Part shown: piece by piece, positions 26,498 through 35,400 of the stretch
How the letters are laid out: each line of letters starts with the position of its first letter
Position numbering within the stretch: the first letter of the stretch is position 1
Assembly: GCA_023426125.1 (NCBI GenBank)
Contig: JAFABI010000002.1
Location: forward strand, 68,395 to 132,394
DNA length: 64,000 nucleotides
Reading direction: 5' to 3'
From: Bacillota bacterium
GTDB taxonomy: Bacteria; Bacillota; Clostridia; Acetivibrionales; DTU013
Notes under the pieces: model-generated
The model's input: the letters and a program-made list of their open reading frames with translations, nothing else
What the model was told of the DNA's origin: nothing
Database searches by the model: none
Program-made: the position numbers and the translations under genes

Positions 26498-27424
26498 TTG
26501 CTGCACAATATGGTAAAAGACAATCACCGGTTAAAAAGGATAACCAAAAACTACGAATTATATCTTTTTATCCTACCGGGCCTGGTCTACTTCATTTTAT
26601 TTTGTTACGTCCCCATGTACGGAGTGCAGATAGCATTCAAGGATTATAATGTCGTAAGAGGTATATGGGGGAGCCCCTGGGTCGGTTTATTGAATCTGAA
26701 TTATTTCTTTAAATCCTATTTTTTCTGGAACACCATCGGAAATACGCTGACCATTACGCTTTATTCCCTGGCGGTAGGTTTCCCGATCCCTATTTTATTG
26801 GCTTTAATGCTCAATGAAGTGAGCGGCAGGCGCTTTAAGAAAACAGTCCAAACAGTGACCTATGCCCCATACTTTATCTCCACGGTAGTGATGGTAGGTA
26901 TGATCATCGCCCTTCTGTCGCCCACTACAGGGATTGTAAATAAACTGGTCAATGTGTTGGGGATGGAATCCGTTTCCTTTTTGACCAGGAATGAACTTTT
27001 TAGCAGTGTTTATGTATGGACAGGCGTATGGCAGTATTCCGGATGGGGATCGATTATATATATCGCCGCACTAGCCGGAATTGATCCACAGTTGCATGAA
27101 TCAGCGGTAATAGACGGGGCCACACGGCTGCAACGGATCAGGCATATCAATATACCGGGGATCCTTCCTACGATTGTAATAATGCTTATATTGAATACAG
27201 GGAATTTGATGAACGTTGGCTTTGAGAAGGTGTTCCTGATGCAAAACCCTCTTAATTTGGGGGCGTCGGAGGTAATATCGACGTATGTTTACAAGGTAGG
27301 GCTGCAAAGTGCCCAGTATAGTTTTTCATCAGCGGTAGGCCTATTTAATTCGGTTATCAATTTTATTCTGCTTGTCTCGGTCAACAGCCTGATCAAGCGT
27401 ATAAATGAAACAAGCCTTTGGTGA
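26498..27424 (+). CDS. Lpl-type sugar ABC transporter permease (LplB-like)
   Basis: A 308-residue permease. The start YELYLFILPGLVYFILF and YVPMYGVQIAFKDY are hallmarks of the LplB group, and the EAA loop reads QLHESAVIDGATRLQRI followed by NIPGILPT. The C-terminus INETSLW is conserved. The TTG at 26498 follows GAGGGGG; an internal ATG lies at 26510. It forms an importer with the next permease and the lipoprotein beyond the intron remnant. Confidence 0.93.
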   Translation: MLHNMVKDNHRLKRITKNYELYLFILPGLVYFILFCYVPMYGVQIAFKDYNVVRGIWGSPWVGLLNLNYFFKSYFFWNTIGNTLTITLYSLAVGFPIPILLALMLNEVSGRRFKKTVQTVTYAPYFISTVVMVGMIIALLSPTTGIVNKLVNVLGMESVSFLTRNELFSSVYVWTGVWQYSGWGSIIYIAALAGIDPQLHESAVIDGATRLQRIRHINIPGILPTIVIMLILNTGNLMNVGFEKVFLMQNPLNLGASEVISTYVYKVGLQSAQYSFSSAVGLFNSVINFILLVSVNSLIKRINETSLW

Positions 27425-27439
27425 AGGGGAGGAATCGTG

Positions 27440-28339
27440 ATGAGTGGCATAAGGGAAAGGGGAGCCGACAGGATCTTCAATCTGGTAAATAATACCGTAT
27501 TGGTATTTATTCTGGCTATCGTGCTATATCCGCTTATATATGTGCTAAGTGCGTCAATCAGTAATCCTGATATGGTAATTACGGGCAAAATGTGGCTTTT
27601 TCCCACAGGGATACAATTTGACGGATATAGAAGGGTTTTTCAGGACAATGACATATGGAGCGGATATAAAAACACTGTAATCTATACCGTAATGGGCACC
27701 CTGGTCAGTTTATTCGTGACGCTTACAACCGCTTATCCTTTATCAAGAAAGGATTTTGTCGGCAGAAATTTCTTTACCCTGCTATTTACTTTTACAATGT
27801 TTTTCAGCGGAGGGCTCATTCCCACCTATTTGCTGGTAAAAGACCTGGGGATGAGGAACACCGTTTGGGTTATGGTATTACTGGGATCTGTTTCCATGTA
27901 TTATGTAATAATAGCAAGGACCTTTTTCCAGAACAATATACCGTTGGAGCTGCAGGAAGCTTCCTATATGGACGGGTGCTCAAATACAAGATTATTCCTA
28001 TCGATTATTCTCCCGTTATCCGCTCCCATCATTGCAGTGCTGTCGTTGTTTTACGGAGTAATTCAATGGAACGGCTATTTCACTGCAATGATCTATTTGT
28101 CGGATAGAAAAATGTTCCCATTGCAGTTGATATTAAGAGAAATACTTGTACAAAATCAAATGAGCCTTGAAATGATAAAGACAGGCGAACAGTTTGAAAT
28201 CATGGATAGACAGGCGAAAACAGCAGAACTGATAAAATATGTTGTAATAATCGTATCAAGCCTGCCGATGCTGCTGATGTACCCCTTCCTGCAAAGATAT
28301 TTCATCAAAGGGATGATGGTTGGAGCGTTGAAAGGCTAG
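27440..28339 (+). CDS. Lpl-type sugar ABC transporter permease (LplC/YtcP-like)
   Basis: A 299-residue partner permease. ILYPLIYVLSASISNP and MFFSGGLIPTYLLVKDLGM are typical of the LplC/YtcP group; the EAA loop reads LQEASYMDGCSNTRLF with IILPLSAP. The C-terminus FIKGMMVGALKG is complete. It starts at ATG 27440 (or GTG 27437), both behind GGGGAGG. The intron remnant begins at the base after the stop. Confidence 0.93.
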   Translation: MSGIRERGADRIFNLVNNTVLVFILAIVLYPLIYVLSASISNPDMVITGKMWLFPTGIQFDGYRRVFQDNDIWSGYKNTVIYTVMGTLVSLFVTLTTAYPLSRKDFVGRNFFTLLFTFTMFFSGGLIPTYLLVKDLGMRNTVWVMVLLGSVSMYYVIIARTFFQNNIPLELQEASYMDGCSNTRLFLSIILPLSAPIIAVLSLFYGVIQWNGYFTAMIYLSDRKMFPLQLILREILVQNQMSLEMIKTGEQFEIMDRQAKTAELIKYVVIIVSSLPMLLMYPFLQRYFIKGMMVGALKG

Positions 28340-28420
28340 TTACGACACGATGTCGTGCAGATAAATGTTCGAAAGGCTTGATACGACTATGTTTCAAGTA
28401 TACAACGAACCTCTTATTCC

Positions 28421-29248
28421 GTCAAGCGTAACGCCGATGACCTCATCGTCACAGGTAAGAGCAAGGAACTTTTAGAACAGGAGGTTTTGCCGAAGATAAG
28501 GAAATTTATGGACGAGAGGGGATTGACGCTGTCCGAAGAAAAGACATTGATAACTCACGTTAAAGATGGATTCGATTTTCTGGGGCAGAACACAAGAAAG
28601 TATAAAGGAAAAGTACTGACGAAGCCGGCCAAAAAGAATGTTCAAAGCTTCATGGATGGAATAAGGGAAACAATTGCGAATAATCCAACCTTGAAGCAAG
28701 AACAGCTTATTGGGATGTTAAACCCTAAAATACGGGGGTGGGCGAATTACCACAGACACATAGTATCTAAAGAAACCTTTTCGTATATCGACTTCCAGAT
28801 ATACAAGGCGCTATGGAGATGGTGCAAGCGCAGGCACCCGAAGAAGGGCAAATGGTGGATAAGTACTAAATACTTTCAAGATATCGGAGCAAGACATTGG
28901 GTATTTGCAGCTAAGAATCAGAAAGGTGAAACAGTGCAACTGATAAGAGCCGCAGATACAAAGATAATACGCCATACGAAGATAAGGCGGGGGGCAAACC
29001 CGTACAATTCAGAATGGCGGGCCTACTTCGAAGAGCGGGAAGGCGAGATAATGTTTGAAGGAATGTCAGGAAGAAAGGCGCTTAAAAAGATGTGGAGTAA
29101 ACAAAAGGGTTGCTGTACCTTATGTGGGGATGAAATCAACAAGGCAAGCGGATGGAAGCTACACATTATCGATGGAAACAAAAAGGAAATAGTACATCCC
29201 GAATGCCACAGCAAGATTCATCCTGAACTGTTAAACAGCGTCGGTTGA
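28421..29248 (+). pseudogene. ltrA: Group II intron reverse transcriptase/maturase, 3' fragment
   Basis: The frame opens at the RT active-site region, reading VKRNADDLIVTGKSKEL; the usual YADD is NADD here. It continues through the RT thumb, the maturase X domain (LNPKIRGWANYHRHIVSKET, then FQIYKALWRWCKRRHPKKG) and an HNH-type zinc-binding end (CCTLCGDEINKASGW, HPECHSKIHPELL). About the first half of the family's usual 400-600 residues is absent, so it cannot be active. TTG 28487 is only a chance start. Confidence 0.85.
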
Positions 29249-29279
29249 GACGCGGCAGCGTCAAGACTCTAAATTGCTT

Positions 29280-29313
29280 GAGCGGAGTACGGTGAAAGTC
29301 GTATGCTCCGTTC
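29280..29313 (+). other. Group II intron domain V
   Basis: A 34-base hairpin with the catalytic AGC triad at 29281-29283 and a GAAA loop (GGTGAAAGTC). The stem pairs GAGCGGAG with CTCCGTTC. It is preserved although the intron-encoded protein is broken. Confidence 0.75.
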
Positions 29314-29585
29314 TTAGGGGGGCGACCCTCGGCGACGAGGGAGCCTACCCGGTTTCGCGACCGGCGGTTGTACGGATAACGTTGGAAAGGCCTGATATGA
29401 CCATGCTTCAAGTATACGGCGACCGACGCCCGACTTGAGGACGTGCAGGACAGGGGGTGTCAATGCAGGTATTCCGGCATTCGCAGGACAGGAGGTGTTT
29501 ATTATAATTCAAAGCAGCAAAGCATAATTACCCGGTGGTTATGAGCATTTTAAAGTCAAAATTTGTCTATGGGAGGAATTTGTAA

Positions 29586-31268
29586 ATGAAAAGGTTTGTA
29601 ATAACACTTGTATGCCTGGCCCTTACAGCAGGGGTATTATCAGGCTGCGGACAGACTGGCACGGGCGGCGCTTCTACAGCCGGGACTACTGCTGTGGCAT
29701 CAGTTGCGACAACAGCTGCCGCTGTTCTGGAATACATGAATGTGACAGGGTACCCGATCACGAAAGACAAACTGGTGTACAAGGCCATGGGCCAGATGAA
29801 TCCGGTACAGGGCCCGTGGGGAGAAACTTCGGTAATAAAAAAGATGGAGCAAATCACAAACATAAGCTTTGAGTGGGATACGCCGCTCAGCAACGTGTAT
29901 GTTGAAAAAAAGAACCTCACCCTGGCCAGCGGCGACTTCCCGGATATATTCATCGGCAATGCTTTAACCATGAGTGATGAAGAAACTTACGGCGTGCAGC
30001 AAAAAATATTTATTCCCCTGGAAGACTTAATCGAAAAATATATGCCCAACCTTAAAAAGAGGATGCAGGAAAATTCAAATATTAAAAAAGCAATAACCGC
30101 AACAGACGGCCATATTTATGCACTGCCGTATGTTGTCCGTACCAGGACCGTAGCGGGAAACATTTTATATATCGATATGGACTGGCTGAAAAATGCCGGC
30201 TTACAAAAACCTGCCACGGTGGATGAACTATATACCGCTTTGAAGGCATTCAAGGAAAGTGATCCGAATAAAAACGGCAAACCCGATGAGATTCCCATGT
30301 CGTCGGTAAAGGGCAAGGACTTTTACGGGAATGATTCCCTGATGCCGATATACGACGGTACAATATTAAATGCTTTCAGCGGCCAGGCAGGAGGCGCCAA
30401 TTTTGACATAAAGGACGGCAGGGTAATATTCAATCCTGTCCAGGCATCCTACAAAGAATATTTGTCATATATGAACAAGGTATATAAGGAAGGCCTGCTG
30501 GATAACGAAATGTTTACCCAGGAACCTGCAAACATGTATGCAAAAGGCAAGGAAGGAAGAGTGGGAGTAATGACGGCATCGCTTTCAGTGATGGTAAATG
30601 CCGATAAACATAATACCTATGAGCTTCTGCCTCCGCTGACTTCTTCCATGAATGATAAAAAGGTTACAACCGATTGGCCCGGGGTAATCACAAGCTGCTT
30701 TGCAATAACGAACAAGTGCGAATATCCTGAAGCCATCATGCGATGGGTAGATATGCTCTATGCGAACACGGATGAAAATGTCGAAGGGATTTGCGGATTG
30801 TCAATGTGGATTGGGATTGATAATGAGGACTATACTTATACTGATTCGACAATGACCAGGTTTACTCAGAAATCCAAGGATCCGAACCTTGCACCGTCCG
30901 CGTATATTGCCAAGCATGTTAGCCCGGGTGCTGCCTCCGGCTTCCCAAGCTGGGTTGTGAGTGATGCGGTGCCGGATGGGAATCCGCTGCTGCTGATAAA
31001 GGCGGATGAATCAACAAAGCATTATTTTCCCTATATGGCACCCATCTACCCCAATACTGTCCGTTTAAGCGAGAAGGACAACCAGCGCGCAACATTCCTG
31101 TGGAATGATATAAACTCTTATGTCAATCAAATGACGGCGAAGTTTGTTATTGGTGAAGAGCCCATAAGCAATTTCGACAGCTTTGTGAACAATCTGAAAG
31201 CCATGAGTCTGGACGAACTCACGGAGATTAAGCAGAAAGCTTATGAAAAATGGGTGAGCGCGGAGTAA
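29586..31268 (+). CDS. Lpl-type substrate-binding lipoprotein (LplA-like)
   Basis: A 560-residue binding lipoprotein. The signal peptide ends in the lipobox GVLSGC, Cys21, followed by a Thr/Ala/Gly-rich linker. LASGDFPDIFIGNAL, EDLIEKYMPNLKKRM and SDPNKNGKPDEIPMS (a calcium-loop-like motif) are typical of LplA-type oligosaccharide-binding proteins. GGGAGGA precedes the ATG. It would deliver substrate to the permeases upstream of the intron remnant. Confidence 0.92.
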   Translation: MKRFVITLVCLALTAGVLSGCGQTGTGGASTAGTTAVASVATTAAAVLEYMNVTGYPITKDKLVYKAMGQMNPVQGPWGETSVIKKMEQITNISFEWDTPLSNVYVEKKNLTLASGDFPDIFIGNALTMSDEETYGVQQKIFIPLEDLIEKYMPNLKKRMQENSNIKKAITATDGHIYALPYVVRTRTVAGNILYIDMDWLKNAGLQKPATVDELYTALKAFKESDPNKNGKPDEIPMSSVKGKDFYGNDSLMPIYDGTILNAFSGQAGGANFDIKDGRVIFNPVQASYKEYLSYMNKVYKEGLLDNEMFTQEPANMYAKGKEGRVGVMTASLSVMVNADKHNTYELLPPLTSSMNDKKVTTDWPGVITSCFAITNKCEYPEAIMRWVDMLYANTDENVEGICGLSMWIGIDNEDYTYTDSTMTRFTQKSKDPNLAPSAYIAKHVSPGAASGFPSWVVSDAVPDGNPLLLIKADESTKHYFPYMAPIYPNTVRLSEKDNQRATFLWNDINSYVNQMTAKFVIGEEPISNFDSFVNNLKAMSLDELTEIKQKAYEKWVSAE

Positions 31269-31292
31269 ATAAATAAAATAGGATCTTAATCG

Positions 31293-31324
31293 GACAAGGA
31301 CTGATGATTATCTCAGTCCTTGTC
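31293..31324 (+). other. Stem-loop after the binding-protein gene
   Basis: GACAAGGACTGA (31293-31304) pairs perfectly with TCAGTCCTTGTC (31313-31324). No T run follows, so it may be an mRNA-stabilising structure raising expression of the upstream lipoprotein gene over the downstream genes. Confidence 0.6.
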
Positions 31325-31377
31325 TGGCAATGACAGAGAATACCTGTCCTTAAATCATAAAGAAGAGGTGTAAGCTT

Positions 31378-32346
31378 ATGCGTTGTTTGAAGGCAGGAGT
31401 CGTAGGGCTGGGCAGCATTAGCCAAAGATTCATTCTTCCCAACCTTGATCAATGGGAGGACGTTCAAATTGAAGCAATTTGTGATGTAGAGGAATACAAT
31501 ATCAAAATAAACAGCGCGAGATACGGGATAAAAAACTGTTTTTTCAACGTTGAGGACATGCTGGAGTCGGTAAAGCCTGATGTGGTTTTTATAGCCGTAC
31601 CCCCTCAATATACCTTTGATGTTGCAAGAAAGGTATTGGAGGAGGGTATTCCGGTATATATTGAAAAACCCCCCGGAATAACTTATAAGGAAAGCCTGGC
31701 GTTAAAAAATATGGCTTTGAATTCCAATACACCCTGCATGGTGGCTTTTAACCGGAGATTCATGCCCATGGTCGGCGAAATCAAAAAGCTTTTGCAGGAC
31801 CTTCCGCCTATATGGCAGGTTTCCATGGAGTTTAACAAATATGAGCCGCTGGATTTTATTAAAAGGTTTAATACTACGCCGTTAACTGCGACGGTAATTC
31901 ACGGCCTGGATCTATTGCGCTGTATGGCAGGTGACATAGAAGTTGTCCAGAGCCTTCAAAGGAGCGACGACTCCCATTTCCCCAATGGGTACCTCGGCTT
32001 GCTGAAGTTTAAAAACGGCGCATACGGCACGTTGAATTGCCATTGGCTGGCTGGAGGAAGGGTCGAACGATATTCCTTCCATGGCCATGGTTATTCAATT
32101 TATTTGTCGCCGCCGGATGAATGCTTATTCTACAGGGATGATTCCTGCCGTAAAATTGAAATGCCCGGTGAGACGCTGGGGGGGATCGGGGCTGGAGAGC
32201 TGCACGGCTTTTCCATGGGCTTTGCCGGAGAAATACGGCATTTTCTGGATGCGGTACTATTGAACAAGCCTATAGAGTCGGACATCGTCAGTGCGGTCGA
32301 AACAATGAGATTTGTTGATTGGCTTTCAAATAACAACCGGATATAG
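31378..32346 (+). CDS. Gfo/Idh/MocA family oxidoreductase
   Basis: NAD(P)-dependent sugar dehydrogenase-like protein (322 residues). The N-terminal Rossmann motif AGVVGLGSISQRFILPNL and the EKPPGITYKESLAL segment, with the family's catalytic Lys in the EKP motif, are present, followed by the alpha/beta C-terminal domain. It lies between the importer and a secreted lyase, suggesting it acts on a sugar or uronate released by that lyase. AGAGGTG precedes the ATG. Confidence 0.88.
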   Translation: MRCLKAGVVGLGSISQRFILPNLDQWEDVQIEAICDVEEYNIKINSARYGIKNCFFNVEDMLESVKPDVVFIAVPPQYTFDVARKVLEEGIPVYIEKPPGITYKESLALKNMALNSNTPCMVAFNRRFMPMVGEIKKLLQDLPPIWQVSMEFNKYEPLDFIKRFNTTPLTATVIHGLDLLRCMAGDIEVVQSLQRSDDSHFPNGYLGLLKFKNGAYGTLNCHWLAGGRVERYSFHGHGYSIYLSPPDECLFYRDDSCRKIEMPGETLGGIGAGELHGFSMGFAGEIRHFLDAVLLNKPIESDIVSAVETMRFVDWLSNNNRI

Positions 32347-32428
32347 TTTGACAGGCAGCAATGCGCAAGGATGATCCGTTGGCTTCACTATCGTATGGGA
32401 TTAGCACGAAAAGGAGATGAATCGGTTT

Positions 32429-35400
32429 ATGAAGAGAAGATTTATAAAAATGGTATCCTTACTCAATATTGTAACCGTGATGGTAACGATGTTCATCGTT
32501 TTTCCGAAGGCTGTATTTGCCGCCGGGAATTACAGCATAATTGATAATTTTCCAACAAGCGTCCTGACAAATTGGTCGGGCAATCCAGGCATAACCAATC
32601 TGGAGGCATCGACTACAGCATATGAAGGCTCGTATGGCATGTCTGCCAGTTTTATCATTGACAGTACCCATACACTTTCATATGCCGGAAAGACATTGTT
32701 AAATCTCGACGGAAGTTCATTTAACGGACTTCAATACCGGATAAACGGACCAGGGGTAAATGCCGAATTTAAAGTAAAGGTTATTACGGCTTCAGGGGCG
32801 GAGTGGTCATCCGTTGCTGCGGCGTTCGGGAGGAATAACTGGAAAAGAATTTTCATCCAATGGGCGGATTTCAGAAAAACCTCCGACGGTTCCTATGATG
32901 TTGCAACGCCTTCGGATATGGCCTCTATAACGGAAATCCGTTTTGAGGTTAACAGACCCAGGGGAGAAATGTCTCCTGCAATAGAAGGTACTTTTTACCT
33001 GGACGACATCAAGCTTATGGACAATAGGACCGATGATTTTGAAAACGGCATATCAGATTGGTCTGGCGATACATATTCCACAGTTGCGGGTGAAACCGGC
33101 ACAGGTAATTATTATCCGGGCATCGGCAATTACAGTGAAGGCGTACAATCCATGAAACTGGCCTATGATTTCGGTTCTCAGCCGGATGGCACAAAATCAA
33201 CTGTTACAAAGGCCTTTTCCGGTACATTGGATGTCCGGGAATTTAACGGTATCTCAATGTGGATTAAGGGTGATAATTCAGGGAATAAACTATCTGCAGC
33301 CTTCCATACCGCAAACGGAGACGATACATATGAGACAAGAGCTGTCGCAATTGATTTTTCCGGTTGGAAGCAGGTATTCTTTTTCTGGGGGCAGTTTTAT
33401 AAGGATGCATATATTGTACCGGCAAGCGCCGACAAAGCAGACATAGACAGGGTCATGATCAACATAACCAGGCAGGGGGCGGTTGCTTCATCCGATATCT
33501 ATGTGGATTCTGTTGTGTTTACGCACAGGACGGACCTGTTTTCAAATTTGAATCTGAATTTTCCGGGGCTCGGCAGTGTGAAAGCCCAGGTAGACCTGTG
33601 CGACTATGATTCGGCAAAGACGCAATTGTTGAATTATATGCAGGATACAAGGGTTAAGCCGTCATACTTCTTCAACTGGGATGATAAAACAACCATCATG
33701 AATAATTTTAATTCAAGCTATCCTTATGAAATCGATAGCATGATAGACAAGGCAGACCTGGCGAAGGATTATGATTTTACCTTTGAAGGGGATCACAGGC
33801 AGCTGGACCCGGATGGGGACAACGATATCGACTGGTACCAGGGCAATGTGGTTTTTACCAGCTATTTGTCGCGCATGGGGTGGTGGCTGGATTCTGGCAA
33901 AAGCTACTGGGACAGTTATCTGGCTACACCGGATGAATCCTATGCTGCGGAGTTTACAGCAAATTTACGAGACTTTGTGAGGGATTCGCAGCCTCCCGTA
34001 TTGAATGCCGGAGTAAATAATACCAGTACGCCCAATAATCCTCAGAACTATTATCTGGCAAACGGGAACCTCTGGTATCCGCTGGTGGTAGGTATCAGGC
34101 TGGATAACTGGACGGCGGCATATGAATTTTTTTCGAAATCCTCGAGCTTTACAGCGGAGGATAATTACTTGTTCATGCAATCCCTGCTGGAACAGGCCGA
34201 GTTTATTTACGATTATGAAGAAGGGCCCCACAGCGGGAACCATCAACTGATTGAATGCTATGGGCTGTATGTGGTTTCCCTCATGTTCCCGGAATATTCC
34301 GGCGCAACGCTTTGGAAGACCTTTGCCAAGGATATTTTAATCAACTTTATGGATACATATGTCATGGATGACGGCTTTGAAGATGAAATGACCTTCGGCT
34401 ATCACGAATGGACCCTTGACCAAATGTACAAAGCGAAAGCATTAGGGGATTTGAGCTCCGATTCTTTTCCGCCGGAGTATACGGCAAAACTTGAAAAAAT
34501 GTTTGAAGTGTTGATGAAAATGATGGATTCAAAGGGGTACATCCCGCCGATAAGCGACAGCGCTCCGTATTACAGGCGCAATTACTTATCCCTGGGAGCA
34601 GCGCTTTTCAACCGGGGCGACTTCAAGTACCTGAGCGATAGTAAGATCAATTCTACTCATTTTTGGACTACGCCTACCTCAGAAATAAATAATCTTGGCA
34701 ATGTCACGGCAGAGGAACCTGATTTCCTTTCAGTAAAATTGGATGATACGAAATATTACTATATGAGGAATCAATGGTTTGACGGCGGAAACAGCCTGAT
34801 ATTTGACGGTGCTTCCTACGGCACGCACTTTCATGCGGATGCAATGAATATTATTGCAGCTTCCGATGGAGATCCGCTTATTGTAGATCCGGGAAAAGGC
34901 AATTATAGCGATTTTGATTACTACCCCAGCTTCTTTGTGTATAATACGCATAATTCCATTCAAACGGACGGCTTGAGAAATCCGGTATATGCAGCTCCTG
35001 TAGAAAGAGCCTGGGAAACCGGGGCAGAGTACGATTTTGTTGATGCCGAAGTGGATTATAGTGCTGTCGGACCTACGCCCGCACCGTATGAGTTGAGGAG
35101 AAAAATATATTGGGCGAAGCCTGACTACTGGATCATGAATGATCTGATAACCCCGGCGGACTCCAATTCCCATACCTATGAGCAGGAATTCCATCTGGCT
35201 CCGTCCGCCCTATCCATAAACAGTGCAACGAAAGCGGTCGAGGTAAATGACTTCATCGATAATTTCGAAGAGGCTTCGCTTGCTGTTTACAGCAAAGCAG
35301 GCAATTGCACCATAACAAATGTAAATACCGACAAGTATGAAGGCTTAAGGAGCCTGCAGGTCGATTATGATTTAAATTCAGGGTGGTATACCTGGTTCAG

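Larger units (their letters stand above)
28340..29424 (+). mobile_element. Decayed group II intron
   Basis: Remnant of a group II intron inside the transporter operon. It contains the 3' part of the reverse transcriptase/maturase gene, an intact-looking domain V (29280-29313) and a following GC-rich stem (CCCTCG/CGAGGG) that may be domain VI. The 5' ribozyme domains and most of the RT are missing. A 44-base segment at 28367-28410 recurs with about 36 matches at 29381-29424, so the remnant is bracketed by direct repeats. Confidence 0.75.
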
